From NCBI RefSeq assembly GCF_018678075.1, contig NZ_JAHHIR010000071.1:1-64000 (forward strand): 64,000 bases of DNA. Reading direction: 5' to 3'. A program made the position numbers and the translations under genes. Origin of the DNA: Epibacterium ulvae. Lineage in GTDB: Bacteria > Pseudomonadota > Alphaproteobacteria > Rhodobacterales > Rhodobacteraceae. The notes under the pieces were generated by a model. The model worked only from the letters and a program-made list of their open reading frames with translations. It was not told the DNA's origin and ran no database searches. Numbering within the stretch: position 1 is the stretch's first letter; each line of letters begins with the position of its first letter. Shown one piece after another: positions 39,066 to 48,855 of this stretch.

Positions 39066-39131
39066 GAGCGCCAAAGCGCCGCGCCCAAAGGGCGCGGCGC
39101 TGGTCGTTTCGGGCAAAGCCCGAAGCGAAAT
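39066..39131. repeat. Compound-hairpin intergenic element, copy 2 (inverted relative to copy 1)
   Basis: Between the convergent acetyltransferase and uup stops. It carries GCGCCGCGCCC with loop AAA and GGGCGCGGCGC (39076-39100), then TTCGGGC AAA GCCCGAA (39108-39124) and GCGAAAT. Read on the minus strand the module order TTTCGCTTCGGGCTTTGCCC, CGACC, GC-rich hairpin, TTGGC matches copy 1 at 35202-35306, with compensating differences in the stems. Confidence 0.65.
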
Positions 39132-39167
39132 CCCTCTGGATCCTTTCGCATCACGCACGGGGCATGA

Positions 39168-40976
39168 TCAAGATCCGGCTTTTTCTTCCAAAATCAGCCA
39201 CTCTTCTTCAAAATCCGCCAGTTTCTCCTGACGCTCCACCAGGGCCTCAGTCGCTTTTTGGAACTTAACTGGCTCTCGCATAAACAGCTGCGGATCGGCC
39301 ATCAGCTCTTCCAGCTTGGCGATTTCCTTCTCCAACCGCTCAATCTCCCCCGGCAGCGCTTCAAGGCGGTGTTTCTCCTTAAAACTCAACCCTTCGTTGG
39401 GCTTAGCTTCCGCCTTGGCTTTGGGTTTTGCGGCTTTCGACTTAACCTGCGCATCGTCCACCTCATCCGGTTGACGTTGCGCCAGATAATCGCTCCACCC
39501 GCCCGCATAGACCGTGGCCTGCCCGTCACCTTCCATTGCAATGGTGGTCGTGGCAATCCGGTCCAGAAAGTCACGGTCGTGGCTTACCAACAAAACCGTG
39601 CCGTCATAGGCATCCAGCAATTCCTGCAACAGATCCAGCGTTTCTACATCCAGATCGTTGGTCGGCTCATCAAGTACCAATAGGTTCGAACTGCGCGCCA
39701 TCAATCGCGCCAACAACAGCCGTGCTTTCTCGCCACCCGACAGCGACCGCACCGGCGCGCGGACTTGGCGTTCGTCGAACAGAAACTCCTTGAGGTAGCC
39801 GACCACATGTTTTGGCTGCCCACGCACCATGACCTGATCCGCCTTGCCCGAGATGCGCATCGACGGGTCTGAGGTCAGGTTTTCCCACAGGCTCATATCA
39901 CCGTCCAACTGATCGCGTGCCTGGTCAAAAACTGCGATTTCCAGATTGGTGCCCTGTTTGACGTGACCCTCATCCGGAGCCTCCTGGCCCAAAAGCATTT
40001 TCAACAGAGTGGTCTTGCCAACACCGTTAGGTCCGACAAAAGCCACCCGGTCACTGCGCTGCACCTTGAGGTCAAAGCCGGACAGAATCACCTTGTCGCC
40101 AAAGGATTTGGACAGGCCTTCCGCCTCGATCACCTTGCGACCTGATTTGAGCCCGCTGTCCAACGCCAGTTCTGCCGCCCCCTGTCGTTTGATCTGCGAT
40201 GAGCGTTCGGCCTTTAGATCCTGCAACGCCCGCACACGTCCCATGTTGCGCTTGCGCCGGGCACTGATGCCTTCCACCGCCCAACGGCTTTCGGATTTGA
40301 TCAGCCGGTTCAATTTGTGGCGGGCCTGGTCTTCTTCATCCCACACCTTGTCGCGCCAGGCTTCAAAGGCCGCGAACCCTTTTTCCTGACGACGGACCTG
40401 CCCGCGATCCACCCAAAGGGTGGCACGGGTCAATGCGTTCAAAAACGCCCGGTCGTGCGAGATCAAAACAAAGCCCGCGCGGGTGCTTGAAAGTTCAGCC
40501 TCAAGCCATTGAATTGCTGAGATATCCATGTGGTTGGTCGGCTCATCCAGCAGCATCAGATCGGGCGCTTCGGCCATCAGTTTGGCCAGTGACGCGCGAC
40601 GCCGTTCGCCCCCGGACGCCGTCTCAACCGCGCGGGAGGGGTCGAATTGCAATCCCTCGCCCGCGCGCTCCACCTTGTACATCTCACCCGGCTCCAGAGC
40701 GCTGGCGGCAAAATCACCAAGCGTCGCAAAGCCTTCCATCTTGGGATCCTGCTCCATATAGCCGACCGATTTGCCCGGCGGCACCACGATGGAACCAATG
40801 TCGGCCTCCACCAGGCCCGCCATGACTTTCATCAGCGTCGATTTGCCGGAGCCATTGCGCCCAACCAGCGCCACCCGGTCGCCGGGTTGAACCACCAAAT
40901 CAAGGTCGGAAAAGATGGGATCACCGCCAAAGGTCAGTGAAATCCCGCTCATCTGGAGAAGAGGAATACGTGCCAT
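39168..40976 (-). CDS. uup: ABC-F family ATPase Uup
   Basis: A 602-residue soluble double-ABC protein. Domain 1 has Walker A GRNGSGKST, signature SGGERRRAS and Walker B LLDEPTNHMD. Domain 2 has GPNGVGKTT, LSGGEKARLL and LVLDEPTNDLD. A Lys/Ala linker and a coiled-coil C-terminal domain follow (about 535-602; LPGEIERLEKEIAKLEELM), the hallmark of Uup, which binds branched DNA and affects ribosome function. It is distinct from the YheS-like ABC-F at 5.3-7.2 kb. Confidence 0.94.
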   Translation of the reverse strand: MARIPLLQMSGISLTFGGDPIFSDLDLVVQPGDRVALVGRNGSGKSTLMKVMAGLVEADIGSIVVPPGKSVGYMEQDPKMEGFATLGDFAASALEPGEMYKVERAGEGLQFDPSRAVETASGGERRRASLAKLMAEAPDLMLLDEPTNHMDISAIQWLEAELSSTRAGFVLISHDRAFLNALTRATLWVDRGQVRRQEKGFAAFEAWRDKVWDEEDQARHKLNRLIKSESRWAVEGISARRKRNMGRVRALQDLKAERSSQIKRQGAAELALDSGLKSGRKVIEAEGLSKSFGDKVILSGFDLKVQRSDRVAFVGPNGVGKTTLLKMLLGQEAPDEGHVKQGTNLEIAVFDQARDQLDGDMSLWENLTSDPSMRISGKADQVMVRGQPKHVVGYLKEFLFDERQVRAPVRSLSGGEKARLLLARLMARSSNLLVLDEPTNDLDVETLDLLQELLDAYDGTVLLVSHDRDFLDRIATTTIAMEGDGQATVYAGGWSDYLAQRQPDEVDDAQVKSKAAKPKAKAEAKPNEGLSFKEKHRLEALPGEIERLEKEIAKLEELMADPQLFMREPVKFQKATEALVERQEKLADFEEEWLILEEKAGS

Positions 40977-41046
40977 AACCAGCCAGCTAAACCGCCGGCT
41001 GCATCAGGTCAACGCTCCCGCTTTCATCTTTTTCCAAATACTTAAA

Positions 41047-41787
41047 TCACCCGGCCACAGCACGCAGCAAACGCTTGCGAGAGGCCGGAATGGCGCCAAT
41101 TTCAAGCCCGGTAAAGACGTGCAGCGTGTTCAGATGGGTGTCGACCACCGCATGATCGCTAACCCAGCCCCCCATCATCAGATAGGTCCGCAGCAGGGGT
41201 GGCATCCGCAACATCGCCTTTTTTGCATCCGGCTTGCGCCGCAGCCGCGCGGCAAAGCGGAACACATTGGGGGCCTTTACACGGGGCAACCAGCGTTTGG
41301 GCGCCAGATGACGGTGTTTCAACATGGCAAAAGCGTCCAGATAATCCTCGGTCTCGGTGCCCGCAAAGGACGAACAGCCAAACAACATCTGGATATCGTT
41401 TTGATCCACAAAGGCGGTCATCGCGCCCCAGGCGACGCGCAGGATATCGGCGTCGTTATAGGCCTGGTGAATGCAGAACCGGCCCATTTCGACCATGCGG
41501 CCTTCGAATTCATTCAAGGCCGCCAGATCGTAAAACTGCGCCGAATAGCTGGTGTCCACGTGGGTGCCGCCGTCCAGAACCAACATGCGAAAGCAACACA
41601 CCAGCGCGCCACTGCGGCTGTCTTCGACCAGCACATGGGCGCAATTGGGGTCAAAATCGTCTTGGTCCGGATTGGACGTACGAAAGCACAGCGTCCTGAG
41701 CGCTTGGGCGGCGGCGATATCGGCATCGCTGGATGCCAATCGCGCCACATACCGGCCTTTGCTCAGCAACAGTTCACCATCAGCCAT
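41047..41787 (-). CDS. olsB: OlsB-like ornithine-ACP acyltransferase (GNAT)
   Basis: A 246-residue protein of the Acetyltransf_5/hemolysin-like GNAT group that includes OlsB, which acylates ornithine with a 3-hydroxy fatty acid from ACP to make lyso-ornithine lipid. Visible family blocks: RYVARLASSDADIAAAQALR, LRTLCFRT, VEMGRFCIH, GCSSFAGTE and PPLLRTYLMMGGWV. The start at 41787 follows GGAGCGA. The usual neighbour olsA, which completes ornithine lipid synthesis, is not in this window. The assignment among lysophospholipid-type acyltransferases is good but not certain. Confidence 0.82.
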   Translation of the reverse strand: MADGELLLSKGRYVARLASSDADIAAAQALRTLCFRTSNPDQDDFDPNCAHVLVEDSRSGALVCCFRMLVLDGGTHVDTSYSAQFYDLAALNEFEGRMVEMGRFCIHQAYNDADILRVAWGAMTAFVDQNDIQMLFGCSSFAGTETEDYLDAFAMLKHRHLAPKRWLPRVKAPNVFRFAARLRRKPDAKKAMLRMPPLLRTYLMMGGWVSDHAVVDTHLNTLHVFTGLEIGAIPASRKRLLRAVAG

Positions 41788-41891
41788 GCTATCGCTCCAC
41801 CTGATCCGGGTTGGTGTCTTCACCATATTCCGCCCGATTTACATAGGCTCCGTGACAGGCAAATGAAGGTCAGTGTCGCAGCGTCGCTAAA

Positions 41892-42380
41892 TTAATTATC
41901 CGCGTCGATAAAGTTTCCGGGACCAAAGTTGCCAAGGTTGCCAAGCAACTGACGCAGGAACGTCTTATCCTCGATGCTTGAACTTGTGACACGGCGTTGC
42001 AAGGGAATCACCTTTCCGTCTTCAAGACCAAAGCGCTGAATACCGGTCACGGTGCCTGCGTCGCTAAAGTTGATCGCCACCAATTCGCGTGAGATCGTCT
42101 TGGGCTCCAACCCGCCGCGGTGACGGATGACAGAGGACACATAGTAAAAGCCGCTGTCGTTCAGCACGCCAGAAGCAGATGGGATACCAACGGTTTGCGC
42201 CACCGAATCCTTGTCGTCGACGCCTGGCACGATATCGGCCAGCTCGTCTTCTTTGGGGACATAGCCATGTTTGCGATCAACCGCGCTACAAGCGGTGACG
42301 GCTGTGAGAACCAACGCAAGCGTTGCCCCTTTCAGAGCTGTATTCAATCTGTTGCTCTGCTTTAAAAGACCTGCTCGCAT
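41892..42380 (-). CDS. bamE: Outer-membrane assembly lipoprotein BamE
   Basis: A 162-residue lipoprotein of the SmpA/OmlA family, part of the BAM complex that inserts barrel proteins such as LptD. The signal peptide ends in lipobox LTAC with lipid-modified Cys near residue 31. The BamE fold follows: KEDELADIVPGVDDKDSVAQTVGIPSA, given here as the GxxxxxVxxxxGxPS-type motif, then strand segments through about 125. The C-terminal tail ends in NFGPGNFIDADN. It is divergent from the yceD-rpmF operon. Confidence 0.9.
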   Translation of the reverse strand: MRAGLLKQSNRLNTALKGATLALVLTAVTACSAVDRKHGYVPKEDELADIVPGVDDKDSVAQTVGIPSASGVLNDSGFYYVSSVIRHRGGLEPKTISRELVAINFSDAGTVTGIQRFGLEDGKVIPLQRRVTSSSIEDKTFLRQLLGNLGNFGPGNFIDADN

Positions 42381-42467
42381 TTACCGATAACCCTCTCTGG
42401 CTTGAACCCGGCTCTGAACCCGATTACCTAAACCGAAGGCCCGGTTCAAGAAATGAAAGAGTTCACA

Positions 42468-43004
42468 ATGTCACAAAGCGCTATATTCCGCGTGTCCGAC
42501 CTGGATCAGAACGCACCGACGCCCTTTGATTTGCGTCCCGATGCAGAGGTTTTGAAGCCTTTGATCGCCGAATTCGGCGTCGAAGACCTGCGCAAAGTAC
42601 GCTTTGCCGGGGAAATCCGCTCTCGTGGCAAACGTGACTGGGAGCTGAAAGCCACCCTTGGCGCTACCATTGGTCAAATCTGCGTTGTCACGCTGGATCC
42701 TATGAACACCCGCATCGACGAGCCGGTGGTGCGGACCTTTGTGGCCAATATCTCCACCCCGGATGAGACAGAGGTGGAAATGACCGAAGATGACAGCATC
42801 GAGCAACTGGGCACAGAGATCGATGTCTCTGCTGTCATGAGCGAGGCGCTGGCCTTGTTTATCCCCGAATTCCCCCGCAAAGAGGGCGCGGCCCTGGGTG
42901 AGGCGGTTTATGCAGAACCCGGTGTAGAGCCCATGCGCGACGAAGACACCCGCCCCTTTGCTGGTTTGGCCGCTTTGAAAGACGCGCTGGAGAAAGACAC
43001 ATAA
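42468..43004 (+). CDS. yceD: YceD family (DUF177) protein
   Basis: A 178-residue DUF177 protein, the usual neighbour upstream of rpmF. The conserved core GATIGQICVVTLDPMNTRIDEP and the terminal RPFAGLAALKDAL are typical. In plants and some bacteria this family is linked to 23S rRNA processing; in proteobacteria its role is less clear. The start at 42468 has AAAGAG 6 nt before; an ATG 15 nt upstream is the alternative. rpmF begins 216 nt downstream, and that space probably holds a second promoter. Confidence 0.92.
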   Translation: MSQSAIFRVSDLDQNAPTPFDLRPDAEVLKPLIAEFGVEDLRKVRFAGEIRSRGKRDWELKATLGATIGQICVVTLDPMNTRIDEPVVRTFVANISTPDETEVEMTEDDSIEQLGTEIDVSAVMSEALALFIPEFPRKEGAALGEAVYAEPGVEPMRDEDTRPFAGLAALKDALEKDT

Positions 43005-43220
43005 TTTTGCGCAACCGTGCATTTTTGAGTGGAACAGAATGTGCCCCTGCCCTAAAAACCGCTTGCGCTATTGAAGATTCTGAGTATTTTCGCGCGCTCA
43101 TCGGATTTATCGTTGGACATCGGACAGGCCGCGGCCTAAACGCACGTCACACCGATTGAAAACGGAACACGAAACGCGCCGCGGGGATGCCCCAAGGCCC
43201 TTATGAACAAAGGTTGAGAC

Positions 43221-43427
43221 ATGGCCGTCCAACAGAACAAAGTATCCAAATCACGCCGCAACAACCGCCGCGCGCACGATGCTCTGGTTGCTGCAAACCC
43301 GAACGAATGCTCCAACTGTGGCGAACTGAAGCGCCCGCACCACGTCTGCCCGTCGTGCGGTCACTACGACAGCAAAGAAGTCGTTGCACAAGCCAACGAA
43401 ATCGATCTGGACGAAGACGCAGCATAA
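43221..43427 (+). CDS. rpmF: 50S ribosomal protein L32
   Basis: A 68-residue L32 of normal length for alphaproteobacteria. It opens [20 protein letters not shown] and carries a four-cysteine zinc ribbon, CSNCG and CPSCG. The acidic tail ([10 protein letters not shown]) is typical of the group. It leads into plsX after 34 nt, the conserved rpmF-plsX-fabH order tying ribosome and lipid synthesis. Confidence 0.98.
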   Translation: MAVQQNKVSKSRRNNRRAHDALVAANPNECSNCGELKRPHHVCPSCGHYDSKEVVAQANEIDLDEDAA

Positions 43428-43461
43428 GCACTCTTCCAATTGACGTCAGGCAGGCCTTCGG

Positions 43462-44565
43462 ATGACCGGTACTACCGCTTCCCGTCAGGATAAGTCTGAC
43501 CGCATAACCATTTCGGTTGACGCCATGGGCGGAGATGCCGGTCCCGCTGTTGTGGTGGCCGGCATTGCTAAATCCGCCAAGAAGAACCCGAAGATCGGGT
43601 TCATTCTACATGGTCCTGAAGAACAGCTCGCACCTCTTGTCGCACGGCGTAAATCGCTGCGTGGATGTGTAGAGATTCGTGACTGCCGAGGTGTGGTCAC
43701 GATGGAAGATAAGCCCAGCCAGGTGATGCGCAATGGCAAGGGGACCTCGATGTGGTCCACTGTCGATTGCGTGCGCAATGGTGAGGCTGACGGCGCAGTG
43801 TCCTGTGGCAACACGGGCGCGCTGATGGCGATCAGCATGCTGCGCCTGCGCAAGATGCCCGGCATCAACCGTCCCGCCATTGCGATTCTATGGCCGTCGC
43901 GCAATCCACAAGGCTTCAACGTGATGCTGGATGTTGGTGCGGATGTGCGGGCAGATGCAGGCGATCTGCTGCAATTTGCCTTGATGGGTGTGTCCTATAC
44001 GCGCAATTCCATGGATATTGTCCTGCCGCGCGTTGGCCTGTTGAATGTCGGCACCGAAGAGCACAAAGGGCGCGCAGAGCTGAAAGAAGCCTACAGTCTG
44101 ATCGAAGAAAAGGCAGATGGTGCGAATTTCGAATTCGTGGGCTTTGTTGAAGGCAGCGATATTCCCGGTGATATCGCAGATGTGATCGTCACCGATGGGT
44201 TCACCGGCAATGTTGCAATTAAGACCGGCGAAGGCACCGCAAGCCTGATCCGTACCGCAATGCGCGACGCGTTTGAATATTCGCTGCTGTCGCGGATTGC
44301 TGCCGTCTTGGCCTATACCTCGCTCAAACGTCTGTCCAAACGCATTGACCCACGCCGGGTAAATGGCGGTGTTTTCCTGGGGCTGAACGGAACCGTGGTG
44401 AAATCCCATGGCGGGGCCGACGCAACCAGCGTGTCGGCCGCAGTCAAGCTGGCCTTCCGTCTGGCCGAGCAAGGATTCGCACAAAAACTAGCCGCGCGGG
44501 TTGCATCCGCCGGGGAGCTTACCCAAGATGGTGCCGCTACGGTCAAAGCCGCTGCACCCAAATAG
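43462..44565 (+). CDS. plsX: Phosphate acyltransferase PlsX
   Basis: A 367-residue PlsX converting acyl-ACP to acyl-phosphate for glycerophospholipid synthesis. Motifs: ISVDAMGGDAGPAVVVAGI at the N-terminus, DKPSQVMRNGKGTSMW, AVSCGNTGALMAI, and IVTDGFTGNVAIKTGEGTA. The protein is peripheral to the membrane. It is followed by fabH after 23 nt. Confidence 0.97.
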   Translation: MTGTTASRQDKSDRITISVDAMGGDAGPAVVVAGIAKSAKKNPKIGFILHGPEEQLAPLVARRKSLRGCVEIRDCRGVVTMEDKPSQVMRNGKGTSMWSTVDCVRNGEADGAVSCGNTGALMAISMLRLRKMPGINRPAIAILWPSRNPQGFNVMLDVGADVRADAGDLLQFALMGVSYTRNSMDIVLPRVGLLNVGTEEHKGRAELKEAYSLIEEKADGANFEFVGFVEGSDIPGDIADVIVTDGFTGNVAIKTGEGTASLIRTAMRDAFEYSLLSRIAAVLAYTSLKRLSKRIDPRRVNGGVFLGLNGTVVKSHGGADATSVSAAVKLAFRLAEQGFAQKLAARVASAGELTQDGAATVKAAAPK

Positions 44566-44588
44566 AAGACATAAAAAGGCAGGCACAG

Positions 44589-45560
44589 ATGACGCGACGC
44601 GCAGTGGTTATCGGAACCGGACACTACCTACCCGAACGCGTGGTCGAGAACGCCGAATTCGAAGACAAGCTGGACACAAGCGACGAATGGATTCGCTCTC
44701 GCTCTGGGATCGAACGTCGCCATATTGCCGCTGATGATGAAACAACATCCGATATGGCCACCCAAGCCGCGCTTGCTGCGTTAACCGACGCAGGCCTCGA
44801 GGGATCTGACGTGGATGCCATCGTCTTGGCAACCTCAACCGCTGACCTCACCTTTCCGTCTGCTGCAACCATGGTTCAAGCCGCGATTGGCATGACCAAA
44901 GGCTTTGCCTTTGACGTGCAGGCGGTTTGCGCAGGATTCGTTTACGCCCTGAGCAATGCCAATGCTTTGATCGCATCCGGCCAGGCAAACCGTGTTTTGG
45001 TGATTGGTGCAGAAACGTTCAGCCGCATCATGGATTGGACCGATCGCTCCACATGCGTCCTGTTTGGCGATGGCGCGGGCGCTGTGCTTTTGGAAGCGCA
45101 GGACCAGCCCGGCACCACCGATGATCGCGGCATCCTGGCCACCGATCTGAACTCGGACGGGCGCTACAAGGATCTGCTTTATGTGGACGGCGGCGTTGGC
45201 ACCCGCAGTACCGGACATCTGCGCATGCAAGGCAATCAGGTTTTCCGCCACGCGGTGGAAAAACTCGCCCAAACCGCCCATACAGCCTTAGAAAGCGCGG
45301 GTCTTGGCGCTGATGACGTGGATTGGATCGTGCCGCATCAGGCAAATATCCGCATTATTCAGGGGACGGCCAAAAAGATGGGTCTGCCGATGGAAAAGGT
45401 CGTGGTAACGGTACAAGATCATGGTAACACGTCGGCTGCGTCCATTCCTTTGGCCCTGTCCGTCGGAAAGAAACGTGGTCAAATAAAAGAGGGTGATTTG
45501 GTCGTAACCGAGGCCATAGGTGGCGGTCTGGCCTGGGGTTCAGTGGTGTTGCGCTGGTAA
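44589..45560 (+). CDS. fabH: 3-oxoacyl-ACP synthase III
   Basis: A 323-residue KASIII that condenses acetyl-CoA with malonyl-ACP to start fatty acid synthesis. The Cys-His-Asn triad is visible in DVQAVCAGFVYAL, VPHQANIRII and DHGNTSAAS. The N-terminal GTGHYLPERVVEN and SRSGIERRHIA are typical. It ends 93 nt before ihfA, which has its own promoter. Confidence 0.98.
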   Translation: MTRRAVVIGTGHYLPERVVENAEFEDKLDTSDEWIRSRSGIERRHIAADDETTSDMATQAALAALTDAGLEGSDVDAIVLATSTADLTFPSAATMVQAAIGMTKGFAFDVQAVCAGFVYALSNANALIASGQANRVLVIGAETFSRIMDWTDRSTCVLFGDGAGAVLLEAQDQPGTTDDRGILATDLNSDGRYKDLLYVDGGVGTRSTGHLRMQGNQVFRHAVEKLAQTAHTALESAGLGADDVDWIVPHQANIRIIQGTAKKMGLPMEKVVVTVQDHGNTSAASIPLALSVGKKRGQIKEGDLVVTEAIGGGLAWGSVVLRW

Positions 45561-45601
45561 AGCGGTCTTACGAGTAAGATTTTGTAAGCAATTCATTGAT
45601 A

Positions 45602-45631
45602 TTGACAGGTAAAATCTCTGCACCCTATGTT
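45602..45631 (+). promoter_or_regulatory. Sigma-70-type promoter of ihfA
   Basis: A perfect -35 TTGACA at 45602-45607 is followed after an 18-bp spacer by TATGTT at 45626-45631 (17 bp if CTATGT is taken). It lies 23 nt before the ihfA ATG at 45654, which argues against any longer ihfA start and gives ihfA and the MerR-like gene independent transcription from plsX-fabH. Confidence 0.65.
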
Positions 45632-45653
45632 TTTCAAAACAACGGGGACTGGA

Positions 45654-45956
45654 ATGAGCGAAAAAACACTTACACGTATGGATTTGAGCGAGGCTGTCTT
45701 TCGCGAGGTTGGCCTTTCACGAAATGAAAGCGCGCAGTTGGTTGAAAGCATGTTGCTTCACATGTCGGATGCTTTGGTGCGCGGGGAACAAGTCAAAATC
45801 TCCTCCTTTGGTACGTTCAGCGTTCGGGATAAAACCGCACGCGTCGGGCGAAACCCGAAAACAGGTGAAGAAGTGCCGATCCAACCGCGACGTGTTCTAA
45901 CGTTCCGGCCGTCTCACCTGATGAAGGACCGCGTAGCAGAGGGCAACCGTAAGTAA
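45654..45956 (+). CDS. ihfA: Integration host factor alpha subunit
   Basis: A 100-residue HU/IHF-family DNA-bending protein. It starts [16 protein letters not shown], and the arm carrying the intercalating proline reads [23 protein letters not shown], matching IhfA. The start at 45654 is chosen from the family start and the promoter upstream. A MerR-like gene follows at 17 nt, the same neighbour as in many proteobacteria. Confidence 0.97.
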   Translation: MSEKTLTRMDLSEAVFREVGLSRNESAQLVESMLLHMSDALVRGEQVKISSFGTFSVRDKTARVGRNPKTGEEVPIQPRRVLTFRPSHLMKDRVAEGNRK

Positions 45957-45973
45957 CAACGGGACCCGAACGA

Positions 45974-48781
45974 ATGTCGAAATCACCAGATGCCTTCCGC
46001 ACCATCAGCGAAGTTGCGGAATGGCTGGCGGTCCAAGCGCACGTCTTGCGCTTTTGGGAAAGCAAGTTTCCCCAGTTGAAACCAGTCAAACGGGCAGGTG
46101 GTCGTCGTTACTACCGCCCGGCTGATATGCTGTTGCTGGGCGGCATTCGCTATTTGCTCCACGATAAGGGCCTATCCATCAAAGAAGCGCAGGCCTTGTT
46201 GCGCGACAAAGGTGCGGCTTTCATGTCGGACTTGTCGCACCCGTTGGAAGAGGCCTATACGCCGGGATCCGCCGGGCCCAGCAGTGGCACGTTTGAATAC
46301 GATGGCGGCACTTCCACTGCCGAGGCCGCACCCGAATCTCCCAGCCCTGTGCCGGAAATCGCCTCTGTGGAACCTCCGGTCGTAGAAACCGTGGCCGCGC
46401 CAGAAGCTCTGCAACCCGTGCCTGAGGTTCAACCCGCTGCACCCGAACTGGTGCCCGAACAGCCGCCAGTATCCGCGCCAGTCGCGCCCGAGCCCATGGC
46501 CACCCAGGCTGTCGAGGTCGCGACTGCGACACCGCAATCGCCTGCGGATCCGGCCCCGGTTGGTGCACCCGTCGCAGCACCTGCTCCTGCGGCAGAAACC
46601 TCATCTGCGGCTGCTCCAGTGGCTGCGTCTTCAGCACCTGCGCCAGCGGCAACGCCTGTGGCGCCATCAACGCCACCTGCAGGTCCGACTTCGGTTGCGT
46701 CACCGGCAACTCCCGTTGCATCCGCGCCGGCATCCGCCGCACCGGTCACCGCAGCCCCCGATACGACGCCTGTTCCCGCAGCGCCAACACCCGCGCAATC
46801 TGTAGCGAGCCCTTCTGCGCCTATGGCAGCGCCCGCTGTTGAACAGACCTCGCTTGACTTGGGTCCAGCAGCAGCGGCACCGCAGGAAAGCTCAACACAA
46901 AAAGCAGAGCGTTTGCAAACCGCACTGACGGGCAACCCCTCTGCCGCTCCGGCGGCGACACCAGCAACAACTGCGCAACCCAGCCTGTGGGATGACACCG
47001 CGCCTGCTGAAACGCCAACGCCCGTCGCGGCGCAGCCAATCGCGGTCGCCAGCGCGCCTCAAACGGTTCCTACCGGTGCCCCTACGATAGCACCAAGCGC
47101 TGCGCAAACTCCTGCACCAGTTGAAATGGCGACCACAGCTGATGCCAGCACAGATCAGGTACAGCCCGCGCCTGTTCCGCCAGTAGCGGCAGCATCGCCG
47201 GTGCAAACAACATCAGAGGTCGTCGAACCAGCGCCAAACCAAGTTGCTGCGCCCCCCGTGACGCCCCCCTCAACTCCGGCGGCGAGCCCGGTGCACGATG
47301 GTGATGTGCCCACCGATACAGGCACCCTGCAGCCACAGACGGACACGCCCTCGCCTGCCCCAGCCGCTTTTGCTGAGGCTGCGGAAACAGTTGAACACGT
47401 GGCTCCGGCGCCGGCACAGTCTCAAAGCGCTCCGTTCACAGACCCTGCGCCACAAGCCGCGCCGGGTTCGGTGCCAACACAGGTTGAACCGCAAAACACG
47501 GTCGCACACGCCGCAGCACCCGAACCTCAGGCTGAGGCTCCCGTCGCCCAGCCTGTCGTTGCGCAATCCGTGACTGCCCAGTCAGCAGTGTCGCAACCCA
47601 CTGCAACACAGCTGCAGCCTGTAGGCGTGGTAACTGCGCCGGCACCTGTTGAACCACTCGCTTCATCTCCTCAAGTCAGTGCACCAACGGAACAAGTCGC
47701 AGAGAGCGCAGCAGCCCAGCCGGTACTTGCCGAACATGAGAGTGACAACGTCCCAGTGACATTTGCAGCCGCGGCTCCAAACACAGAGGCACCGCAAAAC
47801 GTAACTCCGTCCCCACCAATGCCGACTCAGGCTCAGCCAACTGAAGTATCGGCAGCACCTGTTGAGCCTGCAGTGGCACGAGCCCAGCCCGCGCCTGTAG
47901 CGTTCGAAGCCGCGCCAACACCACCACCTGCAGAGCCCACCATGGCGGCCCCTGAACCGGTCGCGCCTCATCCAGAGTTGCCAACGGCTGAGGTTACCGC
48001 TCCGCCTGCACCGTCTGCCCCAATGACCGACCCGACCCCAATTGCGCCAGCAGCTGTTGAACCTGCGATTGTGGCCACGCCAGAAGCGCCGCAAGAGGCC
48101 TCTGGTTGGGTCACCGAAGACAGCGATCCAACCCCTGAACCGGCTGCAACCAGCGTAGACACGGTTGACGCAGCCCCCGTCGTGGCGGCGGTTGAAACGC
48201 TTAGTCCTGAGTTCAGTGAGGCTGTTGTCGCCGAGGCTCAGGTTGTTAACCAACCGGACGTGGCCACTGCACCAGTCGAACACAGTGCCGAGGCCCCTGC
48301 CGAAATAGTGGATGCATCGCCAATGGTCCCGGCCGCAGAGCTAAGGGTAGAGGCAGATCCAGCGGACAACGTTGAAGCGGTTGCAAGCTTGCCTCCAGTT
48401 GCGGAAGACACGGACGTCGCCCCCGAGCTGGAACCGGCACCGGAGGTCGAGCCTGCACCAGAGTTAAGCGTTGAAGCGCTCGCTGATGAGGTCGACACGC
48501 CCGTCGCTGAATTGGACGTCGCGCCCGAGATTGAAGAGCCCGCGGCGGAAAAACCCGTAGCCGATGCGGAACTGGAACCCGCGAAACCAACAGCGGAACC
48601 AGCGCCAGAGGCACCGCGCGCACGGGTGATCGAGGTCGCAGACTTTGATCCAAATACGCTTTTGTCCGATCGCGTGGGCGCTTTGGGACTTTTGGCACGG
48701 CTGGCGCAAATTCCTTCGCAAAATCAAAAACCTATCGCGCAATCTCTGGGCGAGCTGCGCGCATTGGTTGAGCGCGTATAA
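45974..48781 (+). CDS. MerR-type regulator with giant Ala/Pro-rich tail
   Basis: A 935-residue protein. Residues 1-80 are a MerR-type winged helix ([54 protein letters not shown]), matching the small regulator found after ihfA in alphaproteobacteria. From about 95 to 880 the sequence is low-complexity, dominated by Ala, Pro, Val, Glu, Thr, Ser and Gln, almost without Lys, Arg or aromatics, so disordered and acidic. The last 55 residues ([20 protein letters not shown], then LLARLAQIP, then [12 protein letters not shown]) look folded and helical. Family members with short tails are 150-300 residues. No frameshift or stop interrupts the frame. It ends at a long hairpin. Confidence 0.88.
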   Translation: MSKSPDAFRTISEVAEWLAVQAHVLRFWESKFPQLKPVKRAGGRRYYRPADMLLLGGIRYLLHDKGLSIKEAQALLRDKGAAFMSDLSHPLEEAYTPGSAGPSSGTFEYDGGTSTAEAAPESPSPVPEIASVEPPVVETVAAPEALQPVPEVQPAAPELVPEQPPVSAPVAPEPMATQAVEVATATPQSPADPAPVGAPVAAPAPAAETSSAAAPVAASSAPAPAATPVAPSTPPAGPTSVASPATPVASAPASAAPVTAAPDTTPVPAAPTPAQSVASPSAPMAAPAVEQTSLDLGPAAAAPQESSTQKAERLQTALTGNPSAAPAATPATTAQPSLWDDTAPAETPTPVAAQPIAVASAPQTVPTGAPTIAPSAAQTPAPVEMATTADASTDQVQPAPVPPVAAASPVQTTSEVVEPAPNQVAAPPVTPPSTPAASPVHDGDVPTDTGTLQPQTDTPSPAPAAFAEAAETVEHVAPAPAQSQSAPFTDPAPQAAPGSVPTQVEPQNTVAHAAAPEPQAEAPVAQPVVAQSVTAQSAVSQPTATQLQPVGVVTAPAPVEPLASSPQVSAPTEQVAESAAAQPVLAEHESDNVPVTFAAAAPNTEAPQNVTPSPPMPTQAQPTEVSAAPVEPAVARAQPAPVAFEAAPTPPPAEPTMAAPEPVAPHPELPTAEVTAPPAPSAPMTDPTPIAPAAVEPAIVATPEAPQEASGWVTEDSDPTPEPAATSVDTVDAAPVVAAVETLSPEFSEAVVAEAQVVNQPDVATAPVEHSAEAPAEIVDASPMVPAAELRVEADPADNVEAVASLPPVAEDTDVAPELEPAPEVEPAPELSVEALADEVDTPVAELDVAPEIEEPAAEKPVADAELEPAKPTAEPAPEAPRARVIEVADFDPNTLLSDRVGALGLLARLAQIPSQNQKPIAQSLGELRALVERV

Positions 48782-48785
48782 ATTT

Positions 48786-48824
48786 GGGTCAAGATGGAAA
48801 AAAATCAGTTTTCCCTCTTGCCCC
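48786..48824 (+). terminator. Long imperfect hairpin after the MerR-like gene
   Basis: GGGTCAAGATGGAAAA at 48786-48801 pairs with TTTTCCCTCTTGCCCC at 48809-48824 with two mismatches and a 7-nt loop. It begins 5 nt after the stop. There is no T-run, so it may be a Rho-assisted stop or a stabilising 3-prime hairpin. Confidence 0.45.
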
Positions 48825-48855
48825 TGCCGTCAGAACAAGTAGAAACCTCCCTCAG

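Noticed and set aside
46300-48600. Possible CRISPR or tandem DNA repeat in the Ala/Pro-rich gene
   Set aside because: The repetition is in amino-acid composition only; no DNA unit recurs at fixed spacing and the frame is open.
46172-48698. Several Arg/Leu- and Gly/Ser/Val-rich open frames antisense to or out of frame with the MerR tail
   Set aside because: They are by-products of the Ala/Pro codon repeats in the MerR tail; only the plus-strand frame runs uninterrupted from a MerR domain to a helical end.
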